NCBI GenBank assembly: GCA_017503065.1
Contig: JAFVTT010000030.1
Span: 1 to 61,693, forward strand
Origin: Bacteroidaceae bacterium
GTDB taxonomy: Bacteria; Bacteroidota; Bacteroidia; Bacteroidales; Bacteroidaceae
Direction of reading: 5' to 3'
Length of the DNA stretch: 61,693 nt
Shown here piece after piece: positions 8,470 through 15,915 of this stretch. Below the pieces are notes generated by a model. That model worked only from the letters and a program-made list of their open reading frames with translations, made no database searches and was not told where the DNA came from. Position 1 is the stretch's first letter. Every line of letters begins with the position of its first letter. A program made the translations under genes and the position numbers.

Positions 8470-9707
8470 AAATCTACACCCTGGACGAGCGTTGCCTCCC
8501 TGCCATGGAAAAGGTGAGGGAATACTATCTTTCCATACCTGCCTGGCGCAAGGACGTGGAGGAGGGCAAGATGTTCGGGGTGCTGGTGTACGAGGGAGGG
8601 TACCTTGCCGCCTTCTCAGGAACCCTTGGGGGCAAGACGTGCCAACCGGGGTTCGTGCCGCCTGTCTTTGACATACAGGAGGGCGAGGGCCGTTATTTCC
8701 TTCGGGAGGAGGCAGAGATAAGCGCCATAAACCGCTATTTGGAATCGGGGCAAGCTTCGCCACGAGAGGTGTGCGACCTTCGCCACGAGCGTAAGGAACG
8801 TTCCCGTGCCCTTCAGCGCTGGTTGTTCGCCCGTTATTCGGTGAAGAACATCCGTGGCGAGAGTGCCAACCTGCTGGACATCTTCGCTCCTGCCGTGCCT
8901 CCTGGAGGGGCAGGGGATTGTTGTGCGCCGAAACTCCTTCAGGAGGCTTTCCGCCGTGGCATACGTCCCTTGGCGATAGCCGAATGGAACTCGGCCGACG
9001 ACAAGTTCTATCCTCCATGCACGCACCGGTGCCGCCCGATACTTGCCCACATGCTCCGTGGCATGGACGTGGAGGCTGACCCTCGCTTGGGAAACTATAT
9101 GGATTTGGTGTCGCGTCTGTCCACCGTCTACGAAGACGATGCTTTGGTGGTGGTCAACAAACCCTCGGGTCTTCTCTCCGTACCTGGCAAGGAGTTCCTG
9201 CCCTCGGTGGAGAGCATAACGGGATGCCTGTCCGTGCATCGTCTCGACCAGGATACGAGCGGTTTGCTTGTTCTTGCCAAGAGTGCCAAGGTGCAGGCGG
9301 AACTCCGTGGCCAGTTTGAAAGGCGCGAGGTGGAGAAACGCTATGAAGCCGTGCTCGAGAGGGAAATGCCCGTTGGTCAGGAGGGTGAAATTCGTTTGCC
9401 CCTGCGCCCCGATGTGGACAACCGTCCGCGCCAAATGGTGGATATGGAGCATGGCAAGAGTGCCCTGACAAGATACCGGGTGATGGAAAATGTGGACGGG
9501 CATGCACACCTTCGGCTCACTCCCCACACGGGGCGTACACATCAGTTGCGTGTGCACATGGCAGAGGGATTGGGCAACCCCATACAGGGCGACCGGCTCT
9601 ATGGCAAGCAGAGTGCCAAGCGCCTCATGCTCCATGCCGGGGAACTCTCGTTCACACACCCCGCCACGGGCGAGCGTCTGCGCTTTACCTGTACTCCAGA
9701 ATGGTGA
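8466..9707 (+). CDS. RluA-family pseudouridine synthase with N-terminal extension
   Basis: A 413-residue protein. The C-terminal half (about 215-413) is an RluA-type synthase with the catalytic block HRLDQDTSG (the Asp attacks the target uridine) and TGRTHQLRVH. The N-terminal 210 residues are an extra domain containing GGAGDCCAPKLLQEAF, a pattern I recall from other long RluA-like proteins, of unknown role. The substrate is a ribosomal or transfer RNA uridine and cannot be assigned. It is translationally coupled to the WbqC-like gene and overlaps the convergent M16 peptidase gene tail to tail by 23 bases. Confidence 0.88.
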   Translation: MKIYTLDERCLPAMEKVREYYLSIPAWRKDVEEGKMFGVLVYEGGYLAAFSGTLGGKTCQPGFVPPVFDIQEGEGRYFLREEAEISAINRYLESGQASPREVCDLRHERKERSRALQRWLFARYSVKNIRGESANLLDIFAPAVPPGGAGDCCAPKLLQEAFRRGIRPLAIAEWNSADDKFYPPCTHRCRPILAHMLRGMDVEADPRLGNYMDLVSRLSTVYEDDALVVVNKPSGLLSVPGKEFLPSVESITGCLSVHRLDQDTSGLLVLAKSAKVQAELRGQFERREVEKRYEAVLEREMPVGQEGEIRLPLRPDVDNRPRQMVDMEHGKSALTRYRVMENVDGHAHLRLTPHTGRTHQLRVHMAEGLGNPIQGDRLYGKQSAKRLMLHAGELSFTHPATGERLRFTCTPEW

Positions 9708-10956
9708 GGTTCTCGGGGTTGAATATCTCCCTGGCGGCATCCCATACCTGTTCGGCGGTAAGCGCCTGGATGCGGGCAATGAACTGCTCCTTCGTTTGCG
9801 TGCGTCCGTAGTGCAGCATGCGCTTGCCCATACCGATGGCAACGCTCTCGAAATTGTCGTACGACAGGGCTATCTGACCTATTATCTGCCTCTTGGCGGC
9901 ATTCAGCGCCTTCTCCGACAGGGGTGCGTCGCACAGGCGTTGCAACTCCCTCTTCACTATCCTCTTGCACTTCTCGGCATCGTGATGGTCGCAACCGAAA
10001 TATATTGCCCACACACCCGTGTCGGTATATGTGGTCAGTGTGCTCTCCACGGTGTAGACAAGGCCGCGCTTCTCCCTCAAGGCTAGGTTCAGACGGCTGC
10101 TCAATCCCGGTCCTCCCAGGATGTTGTTGGCAAGGAACAGGGCCAGATGCTTCGGATGCGTGCCACCGAAGGCACGTGCACCCATCATGATGTGTGCCTG
10201 GTGTGTGTCCTTATGGATGATGTGGCTGCCCGATACAGGACCCACCCCCAACCCCTCCCTGTATGGAGGGGAGTATGATGTACTGCCGATGTGGCCACTT
10301 AGTCGGTTGATACTGGCTCTCCCTCCCTGCAGGGAGGGTTGGGGTGGGTCATTCTTCCTTATCTGTTTCATTATCTCCTTTTCTGAGACATTGCCATAGA
10401 CAAAAAGCACGGCATTGGAGGGGACGTAAAGTCTGCTGGTGTAACTCTGCACATCCTCCGTTTTGTAGGCACGAAGGCGTTCGGCATTGCCCAGGATGCT
10501 ACGGCCAAGGGGGTGTCCCTGGAAGAGCATGGCTTCGAAGTCGTCATAGATCAGTTCCGATGGCGAGTCGTTGTAACTCTCTATCTCGTCGATGACAACC
10601 TCCACCTCCTTGTCCATCTCCTCCTGCGGATACTTGCTATGAAACACCACATCGAAAAGCAGGTCCATGGCACGGCTGAAATGCTCCTTCTGGCAGGTGC
10701 AGTAGTACACCGTCTCCTCCTTGCCAGTGAAGGCGTTCAAGTCGCCGCCCACGCTCTCCATATAGGTTATTATCTGTCGCGATGTACGCCTGTCAGTCCC
10801 CTTGAAACTCAGGTGCTCGGCAAAGTGTGCCATGCCGCTCTCCCCGTCCTTCTCGTCCCTAGTGCCGGCATCCAGAGCCAAGCCCAGGTACACCGTATTC
10901 GTAGGGCTGGGTGCATAAACCACACGCAAACCGTTGTTTAATGTAAGTGAATTCAT
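9685..10956 (-). CDS. M16 family zinc peptidase (processing-peptidase type)
   Basis: A 423-residue, apparently cytoplasmic M16 peptidase. The zinc motif HFAEH is at residues 44-48 and the distal glutamate region is near EVEVVIDEIESYNDSP. The C-terminal M16 domain contains GGPGLSSRLNLALREKRGLVY. Residues 203-240, between the two domains, are encoded by a palindromic repeat (10238-10350) inserted in frame and rich in Pro, Gly and Ser. No signal peptide is seen. Transcription probably starts at a consensus promoter immediately before the ATG. Confidence 0.9.
   Translation of the reverse strand: MNSLTLNNGLRVVYAPSPTNTVYLGLALDAGTRDEKDGESGMAHFAEHLSFKGTDRRTSRQIITYMESVGGDLNAFTGKEETVYYCTCQKEHFSRAMDLLFDVVFHSKYPQEEMDKEVEVVIDEIESYNDSPSELIYDDFEAMLFQGHPLGRSILGNAERLRAYKTEDVQSYTSRLYVPSNAVLFVYGNVSEKEIMKQIRKNDPPQPSLQGGRASINRLSGHIGSTSYSPPYREGLGVGPVSGSHIIHKDTHQAHIMMGARAFGGTHPKHLALFLANNILGGPGLSSRLNLALREKRGLVYTVESTLTTYTDTGVWAIYFGCDHHDAEKCKRIVKRELQRLCDAPLSEKALNAAKRQIIGQIALSYDNFESVAIGMGKRMLHYGRTQTKEQFIARIQALTAEQVWDAAREIFNPENLTILEYR
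10238..10350. repeat. Palindromic repeat inserted in frame inside the M16 gene
   Basis: About 113 bp bounded by inverted ends. The left end (10238-10263) begins GGACCCACCCCCAACCCC and the right end (10329-10350) is close to its complement, ending GGTTGGGGTGGGTC. Each end contains its own small palindrome (CTCCCTG near GGGAG). On the minus strand it reads without a stop, encoding PPQPSLQGG to PPYREGLGVGP. A related sequence lies between genes at 31220-31271. Confidence 0.8.
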
Positions 10957-10960
10957 AGTG

Positions 10961-10992
10961 CAAAGGTACGATTAAGTGAGCGAAATGTCAAA
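10961..10992 (-). promoter_or_regulatory. Promoter of the M16 peptidase gene
   Basis: On the minus strand TTTG (10992-10989), 20 bp, TACCTTTG (10968-10961) is an exact consensus match. Four bases separate it from the ATG at 10956, so the mRNA should be leaderless or nearly so. A diverged copy of the surrounding sequence lies at about 11111-11139. Confidence 0.78.
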
Positions 10993-11286
10993 GAAACGAT
11001 TAAACGAGAGCAAAAAAAGTTTACTTTTTATGCCGAGTGTGAGTTTCTAAGGCCGTTAGGTCAAATTTATTTGAACATTTCCGAGCGTGAGACCTTCGAG
11101 GCGCCGGTCTCAAAGTACGAATAAGCGAGCGAAAAGTATCTATTTGGAAAGTTAGTTACTCTCTATTATAGAACCTCATAGCAATACGCAACTTTAATAG
11201 CCATTAAATTAACCCTGGTTACAAAGATAAGGAAAACGAACGAGAACATGAAGTTAACTCCAATATTTTTCACAACGAATGCCAAC

Positions 11287-11368
11287 TTTAAGTACAAAAG
11301 AATTGATGGGACACAGATGCCACGGATTTGACAGATTTGCACAGATGAGGTTGTTCGTTTGCCTCGTT
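11287..11368. repeat. Direct repeat, left copy, flanking the toxin-antitoxin genes
   Basis: This 82-bp block matches 12220-12301 without gaps at 73 of 82 positions. The last 35 bases (11334-11368) are identical. The two copies are 933 bp apart in register and enclose the HigBA-like pair. Confidence 0.9.
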
Positions 11369-11492
11369 TGTCGTTATTATTGTTCGGAAAGGTGGAGCAC
11401 TATGCCTGTTTACAACCAAGAGGTCGGAAAACGAAAGTAGGAAGAAAACGAAGTTTCCCTCCTACTCGATTGAAATACAAATGCCTATATGC

Positions 11493-11819
11493 TTATTGGC
11501 AAAGAACAACTTTGCCAATTCCTCCCATGTCTAAAGTAAGTGGAATTCCCATTGCTGAAAATAGACGCATCAAGGATGAGATGGTTATGCTCTTGCCATT
11601 CTCCAATCTGGATATTTGGGACTTTTGTACACCAACTTTTTCGCCAAGTTGCTCTTGTGTGAGATTCTTGGCTAATCTGGCTTGCTTGATAGCTTCTCCA
11701 ATATGGTAGGCCTGAAGTTCTTCACTCAGTTCCTGTTCGTATTTGTTTCTCTTCTCGGTTCCCTTCTTGCCGATGTACTTGTCTTCAAGCTCTTCAAGGG
11801 TGTATGTTTTCATTGCCAT
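11493..11819 (-). CDS. higA: Antitoxin, XRE-type helix-turn-helix (HigA-like)
   Basis: A 108-residue protein with a Cro/CI-type HTH at about residues 45-100 (IKQARLAKNLTQEQLGEKVG, then SQISRLENGK). The N-terminal 40 residues are charged and may bind the toxin. It follows the RelE-like toxin gene by 8 bases, giving the toxin-first order typical of HigBA-type systems. The antitoxin would bind the toxin and repress its own promoter. The assignment rests on fold and gene order. Confidence 0.83.
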   Translation of the reverse strand: MAMKTYTLEELEDKYIGKKGTEKRNKYEQELSEELQAYHIGEAIKQARLAKNLTQEQLGEKVGVQKSQISRLENGKSITISSLMRLFSAMGIPLTLDMGGIGKVVLCQ

Positions 11820-11827
11820 ATCCGTAT

Positions 11828-12163
11828 CTATTTAGAATTGAAATACTGCTTCCTTATCTCTTCCGCTTTTGCTATTTCCTTTGTAGGGACTTTCCACACC
11901 TTCTTGACGATTCCGTGAGTTGCAACGACCAAGGTATCTTCTTTGGTATCCCCAAATGCAAACAAACGGTATTGGATGCCTTGGTAATGGGTTCTGAATT
12001 CCCAGATTTCTGTCCCCTCCAGTTTTTTGAAAAGGTCGTTGCTTATAACTCCTCCTTCTACTTTACGTATGTTGTAGAGTACTTTTTCTCTTGCTTGTTC
12101 CGATATACCTTCAAGGAACTCTATTGCATTTTCAAGGAATAATGTCTTAAACCTCCTCATCAT
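11828..12163 (-). CDS. higB: Toxin, RelE/HigB-like mRNA interferase (phage Gp49-type)
   Basis: From ATG at 12163 this is a 111-residue protein matching the Gp49/HigB-type RelE superfamily: RRFKTLFLENAIEFLE at the start, LFKKLEGTEIWEFRTHYQG, YRLFAFGD, and a C-terminal KKVWKVPTKEIAKAEEIRK helix. Such toxins cleave mRNA on the ribosome. The frame is open 19 codons further upstream, but a -7 box overlaps that stretch, so 12163 (or the next ATG at 12160) is preferred. The gene precedes higA in the same transcript. Confidence 0.85.
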   Translation of the reverse strand: MMRRFKTLFLENAIEFLEGISEQAREKVLYNIRKVEGGVISNDLFKKLEGTEIWEFRTHYQGIQYRLFAFGDTKEDTLVVATHGIVKKVWKVPTKEIAKAEEIRKQYFNSK

Positions 12164-12186
12164 TAGACAATGTTTCTCTTCGAATG

Positions 12187-12194
12187 CAAAGATA
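12187..12194 (-). promoter_or_regulatory. -7 box of the toxin-antitoxin operon
   Basis: Minus-strand TATCTTTG lies 23 bases before the toxin start at 12163. GTTG at the expected -33 position (20-bp spacing) has one mismatch to TTTG. Confidence 0.6.
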
Positions 12195-12219
12195 TATAAA
12201 GTTTCTAAATTACGCAACA

Positions 12220-12301
12220 TTTAAGTACAAAATCATTGATGGAACACTGATGAAACGTATTTAACTGATTTGCACAGATGAGGTTGTTCGTTTGCCTCGT
12301 T
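12220..12301. repeat. Direct repeat, right copy, flanking the toxin-antitoxin genes
   Basis: The second copy of the 82-bp block described at 11287-11368, 89 percent identical and in the same orientation. It lies 57 bases upstream of the toxin start, beyond the operon promoter. Confidence 0.9.
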
Positions 12302-12696
12302 AGGCAATATATTGCTTCAGGATGGAGGTGATATTAGAGATGCGTACTTTTCTATCTTTATTTTGTTTATGTTGCGACAAAAACCGTCGGTAATCATATA
12401 GTCATATATTGCTACTACAACGCAAAAACGCAAATAAATACCCATATATTGACCGGTTGGGGACGGTTTTTGCGCACGGATATGCCATTTGTTTGCATTT
12501 CTTTCCTCATGTACCTCCGTTATTGTTTGTCTTGGGCATTAAAGTATGAAGAAACCATGGCCTTGTTCATTCTGTCCATACCTAAAATTAGTGATTTCAA
12601 GCCGTGCTGGCGTGAATAAACTTGAAGAACTGGCTTTGGATACGGGAGAATGATATTTTTTTCGTATCTTTGTCTTGTGACAAGTATAACGAATGA
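12302..12696. other. AT-rich intergenic region with an 11-bp inverted repeat
   Basis: No gene was recognised. CAAAAACCGTC at 12378-12388 is the exact inverse of 12462-12472, with 73 bp between. The sequence CATATATTG occurs twice within that spacer. A -7-like box (TATCTTTG, 12665-12672) lies 24 bases before the deaminase gene, without a well-spaced -33 element. Confidence 0.6.
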
Positions 12697-13185
12697 ATGC
12701 CTATGACACAGATAACGGTTGCTGACCGCAGGTTCATGCAGATGGCGATAGACCTGAGCGTGGAGAATGTGAAGAACGGGGGCGGACCTTTCGGTGCCGT
12801 GATAGTGAAGGATGGCGAGGTGGTGGCAACTGGTGCCAACCGTGTGACGGCCAACAACGATCCTACTGCTCATGCCGAGGTGAGCGCCATACGCGAGGCT
12901 TGCCGGAAGATGAGGCACTTCAAGTTGGAAGGGTGCATCTGCTACACTTCGTGCGAGCCATGCCCCATGTGTCTTTCTGCCCTCTACTGGGCAGGGGTTA
13001 GCGCCATCTTCTACGGCAATACCAAGGAGGATGCCGACCGCATAGGTTTTGGCGATGACTTCATATACCGGGAGATAGAGAAACCATACGAATACCGTTC
13101 CATCCCCATCCATGGCATGATGCGCAACGAGGCCCTGGAGGCTTTCCGCCAATGGGAGTTGAAGGACGATAAGATAGAATACTAA
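12697..13185 (+). CDS. Guanine deaminase-like nucleoside deaminase
   Basis: A 162-residue zinc deaminase of the cytidine/deoxycytidylate deaminase fold. HAEVSAIREA carries the zinc histidine and catalytic glutamate, and SCEPCPMCL carries the two zinc cysteines. The C-terminal part (RIGFGDDFIY, EKPYEYRSIP) resembles the short guanine deaminases of the Bacillus type, which convert guanine to xanthine. A related adenosine deaminase is the alternative. Starts at 12697 and 12703 are both possible. A repeat element lies just downstream. Confidence 0.82.
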   Translation: MPMTQITVADRRFMQMAIDLSVENVKNGGGPFGAVIVKDGEVVATGANRVTANNDPTAHAEVSAIREACRKMRHFKLEGCICYTSCEPCPMCLSALYWAGVSAIFYGNTKEDADRIGFGDDFIYREIEKPYEYRSIPIHGMMRNEALEAFRQWELKDDKIEY

Positions 13186-13189
13186 AAAA

Positions 13190-13308
13190 CGGAAATGTGA
13201 AAACGGAAAACGGAAAACGGAAAACTATCCCTTGGGGGCAACGTGAGAAAGAAAACGGAACCAGTAGTTAGCGGCGAACCAGTTTTCCGATTTCCGTTTT
13301 CACCTTTC
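13190..13308. repeat. Inverted-repeat element built on CGGAAAA heptamers
   Basis: The left arm (13191-13226) is a run of CGGAAAA heptamers after GGAAATGTGAAAA. The right arm (13282-13308) reads on the opposite strand as the same pattern (GAAAGGTGAAAACGGAAA). The left arm matches 33945-33980 at 34 of 36 positions and the reverse of 31307-31333 over 27 bases. It fills the gap between the deaminase gene and feoAB. It looks like a small dispersed palindromic element. Confidence 0.8.
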
Positions 13309-13318
13309 AGATTATAAA

Positions 13319-15760
13319 ATGACACTTGCAGAACTTAAGATAGGCCAGACGGCCACAATCCTCAGTGTGGGGGGTGAGGGCGGATTGCGCCAGCACTTCC
13401 TGGACATGGGCGTGTTGCCGGGTGTGCCCGTAACTTTGGTGAAGTATGCTCCCATGGGCGACCCTATGGAACTTCGTGTGCATGGCTACGAACTGACTTT
13501 GCGACGTGCCGATGCACGCAAGATAGAGGTGAGACGAACGGAAAACGGAAAACGGAAAACGGAAAACTTTGAGGAGAACGGGAAACAACCTTTCACCTTT
13601 CCGATTTCCGATTCCCGTTTTCCAGAACCGGAGCATCCCGGTCTTGGCGAGGGTGGACACTATCACCAGCAACAGGAGAAGGCACGACGTGAAACGGAAA
13701 ACCTGATAAACGGAAAACGGAAAACGGAAAACGGAAAACAGCTCGCTCATTCGTTCGCCGATAACTCGCTTACCTTTGCCTTGGTGGGAAACCAGAATTG
13801 TGGCAAGACAACGCTTTTCAACCAACTGACGGGTGCTAACCAGCACGTGGGCAACTTCCCCGGTGTTACCGTTGACCGTAAGGACGGTGCCATAAAGGGT
13901 TATCCCAATTCCGTGGTGACGGACCTGCCGGGCATATATTCCCTGTCGCCCTATACGGCGGAGGAGGTGGTGAGCCGCCGTTTCATCCTGGAGGAGCGCC
14001 CCTCAGCCATCATCAACATAGTGGACGCAACGTGCATAGAGCGCAACCTGTACCTGACCATGCAGTTGATGGAACTTGGCATCCCCATGGTACTGGCCCT
14101 CAACATGATGGACGAGATAAAGAACAACCATGGTTCTGTGCGCATCAACGAGATGGAGGCGCTGCTCGGCATACCAGTCATCCCCATTTCCGCCATGAGA
14201 AATGAGGGTGTGGACGAGCTAATACGACATGCCGTGCATGTGGCACGCTATCAGGAGGGCCCCTTGCGCCACGACTATTGTTCGCCCGACGAGAACGGCG
14301 GTGCCGTGCACCGTTGCCTGCATGCCATAATGCACTTCATCGAGGACCATGCCCAGAGGGCAGGCCTGCCCATACGCTTTGCGGCATCCAAACTGATAGA
14401 GGGCGACCCATTGGTGGTGAAAGCCCTTTCCCTGAGCCAAAACGAGCAGGAAACCGTGGAGCATATCCTTTGCCAGATGGAAGAGGAACGGGGTCTTGAC
14501 CGCCAGGCGGCCATTGCCACCATGCGCTTCGACTTCATCAACAATATCTGCTCCCGTACCGTGGTGCGCCCCGGCGACACGAGAGAGTACCTGCGGAGCC
14601 AGGCCGTGGACAAGGTGCTTACCGGCAAGTGGACGGCCCTGCCATCGTTCATTGCCATAATGGCGGTGGTCTTCTGGCTCACGTTCGACGGTATCGGAGG
14701 TTGGCTTCAGGAGCAGATGGAAACGGGGGTGGAGTGGTTTACCGGCATTACGGACACGTTCCTGTCCTCCATAAACATAGCCCCTGCCATACATAGTCTG
14801 GTAATAGACGGAATATATGGCGGTGTGGGTACGGTGATAGTCTTCCTGCCTCTCATCCTTCTGCTTTTCTTCTTCCTCTCCATGATGGAGGATAGCGGCT
14901 ACATGGCACGCATAGCCTTCGTGATGGACCGCCCCTTGCGAAAACTCGGTCTCTCAGGCCGAAGCATAGTGCCCCTGCTGATGGGATTCGGATGCAGCGT
15001 GCCCAGCGTGATGAGCAGCCGCACCCTGCCCAGTGTGCGCGACCGCCGTCTTACCATCATGCTCACCCCCTTCATGTCCTGCACGGCCAAGATACCCATC
15101 TATGCCTTCTTTGCGGCGGCCTTTTTCCCCGACAATGCCGCCCTGGTGATGGGAAGTCTTTATGTCATGGGTATAGTGGTGGGCATACTGGTGGCCTTGT
15201 TGATGAAACACTCAATGTTCCGTGGCGAGGCGGTACCCTTTGTGCTGGAACTGCCCAACTACCGCATGCCCGTGCCCTCCAACGTCATGCGCCTCCTGTG
15301 GGACAAGGCCAGCGATTTCCTCCGTCGTGCCTTCACCGTCATCTTCCTTGCCTCCATGGTGATATGGTTCTTGCAGACCTTCACCTTCCACCTGAAGATG
15401 GTGGCCCCTGGCATGGAGCACGAAAGCATGCTGGCACAGATGGCCGGAGTCCTGCAACCCGTCTTCTCTCCCCTTGGTTTGGGTGATTGGCGCATCATAA
15501 CGTCCCTGGCCAGCGGACTCCTGGCCAAGGAGGTGGTGGTAAGTACCCTGTCCACCCTGTTTGCCGGAGTGCCTCTGTCTGAGGTCTTCACAACCGCCAC
15601 GGCATACGCCATGATGGTCTTCTGTCTGCTCTACACCCCATGCATTGCCGCCATGGCAACGATACGCCGCGAACTGGGCAACACATGGGCATTGATAATC
15701 CTTGTTTTCCAATGCGCCATTGCGTGGCTGGTGGCATTCCTTGTAACATTGATACTATGA
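13319..15760 (+). CDS. feoB: FeoA-FeoB fusion, ferrous iron transporter
   Basis: An 813-residue protein. Residues 1-71 form an FeoA domain (SH3-like: LAELKIGQTATI, HFLDMGVLPGVPVTLVK). Residues 72-148 are a hydrophilic linker coded by heptamer repeats. Residues 149 onward are FeoB, with G1 GNQNCGKT at 157-164, DLPG, and NMMD as the G4 motif, followed by a helical spacer and a membrane domain of several segments. It imports Fe2+ across the inner membrane, with a GTPase domain controlling transport. FeoA-FeoB fusion is usual in Bacteroidetes; the repeat-coded linker is not. A Cys-rich partner gene overlaps its stop codon. Confidence 0.95.
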   Translation: MTLAELKIGQTATILSVGGEGGLRQHFLDMGVLPGVPVTLVKYAPMGDPMELRVHGYELTLRRADARKIEVRRTENGKRKTENFEENGKQPFTFPISDSRFPEPEHPGLGEGGHYHQQQEKARRETENLINGKRKTENGKQLAHSFADNSLTFALVGNQNCGKTTLFNQLTGANQHVGNFPGVTVDRKDGAIKGYPNSVVTDLPGIYSLSPYTAEEVVSRRFILEERPSAIINIVDATCIERNLYLTMQLMELGIPMVLALNMMDEIKNNHGSVRINEMEALLGIPVIPISAMRNEGVDELIRHAVHVARYQEGPLRHDYCSPDENGGAVHRCLHAIMHFIEDHAQRAGLPIRFAASKLIEGDPLVVKALSLSQNEQETVEHILCQMEEERGLDRQAAIATMRFDFINNICSRTVVRPGDTREYLRSQAVDKVLTGKWTALPSFIAIMAVVFWLTFDGIGGWLQEQMETGVEWFTGITDTFLSSINIAPAIHSLVIDGIYGGVGTVIVFLPLILLLFFFLSMMEDSGYMARIAFVMDRPLRKLGLSGRSIVPLLMGFGCSVPSVMSSRTLPSVRDRRLTIMLTPFMSCTAKIPIYAFFAAAFFPDNAALVMGSLYVMGIVVGILVALLMKHSMFRGEAVPFVLELPNYRMPVPSNVMRLLWDKASDFLRRAFTVIFLASMVIWFLQTFTFHLKMVAPGMEHESMLAQMAGVLQPVFSPLGLGDWRIITSLASGLLAKEVVVSTLSTLFAGVPLSEVFTTATAYAMMVFCLLYTPCIAAMATIRRELGNTWALIILVFQCAIAWLVAFLVTLIL
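13532..13745. repeat. Heptamer repeats forming the FeoA-FeoB linker
   Basis: Runs of CGGAAAA occur at about 13538-13568 and 13690-13739 on the plus strand. Inverted copies (CCGATTTCCG, CCCGTTTTCC) lie at about 13600-13624. The whole block stays open in the FeoB frame and encodes a Lys/Glu/Asn-rich linker with NGKRKTEN repeated. It is the same repeat family as the intergenic copy 230 bp upstream. Confidence 0.8.
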
Positions 15761-15900
15761 ACGTTCAAAGCATAATCCTGCTCGTCTTCCTCCTCATCGT
15801 GGCCGCCTACGCCACATACAACCGCTTCTTCAAGAAAGGCGGCGGCAAGGGCGATTGCGACGGTAATTGTAGCGGAGGATGCGGTGGCTGTTGCGGATAG
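15757..15900 (+). CDS. FeoB-associated Cys-rich membrane protein
   Basis: A 47-residue protein whose ATG overlaps the feoB stop (ATGA). One membrane helix (about residues 5-19, IILLVFLLIVAAYATY) is followed by a Gly-rich tail with five cysteines (CDGNCSGGCGGCC). Small Cys-rich proteins of this type commonly follow feoB and are thought to assist ferrous iron handling, perhaps like FeoC. An in-frame upstream extension to 15640 lies inside feoB and is not needed. Confidence 0.85.
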   Translation: MNVQSIILLVFLLIVAAYATYNRFFKKGGGKGDCDGNCSGGCGGCCG

Positions 15901-15915
15901 GGATGTGGAGAAGGT

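Larger units (their letters stand above)
10957..11492. other. AT-rich intergenic region, no gene seen
   Basis: About 535 bases between the M16 gene start and the end of the antitoxin gene. It contains the M16 promoter, a second similar block (about 11111-11139), a 7-bp inverted repeat TGAGACC / GGTCTCA (11088-11112) and one copy of the 82-bp direct repeat (11287-11368). A plus-strand open frame (11359-11709) runs antisense to the antitoxin gene and has no recognisable features. Confidence 0.7.

Noticed and set aside
11359..11709. 116-codon plus-strand frame antisense to the antitoxin gene
   Set aside because: It overlaps a clear HTH gene and part of the direct repeat, with no recognised features.
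12303..12696. A truncated gene or IS remnant in the gap after the direct repeat
   Set aside because: No frame with recognisable protein similarity and no transposase motif was found; only the inverted repeat stands out.
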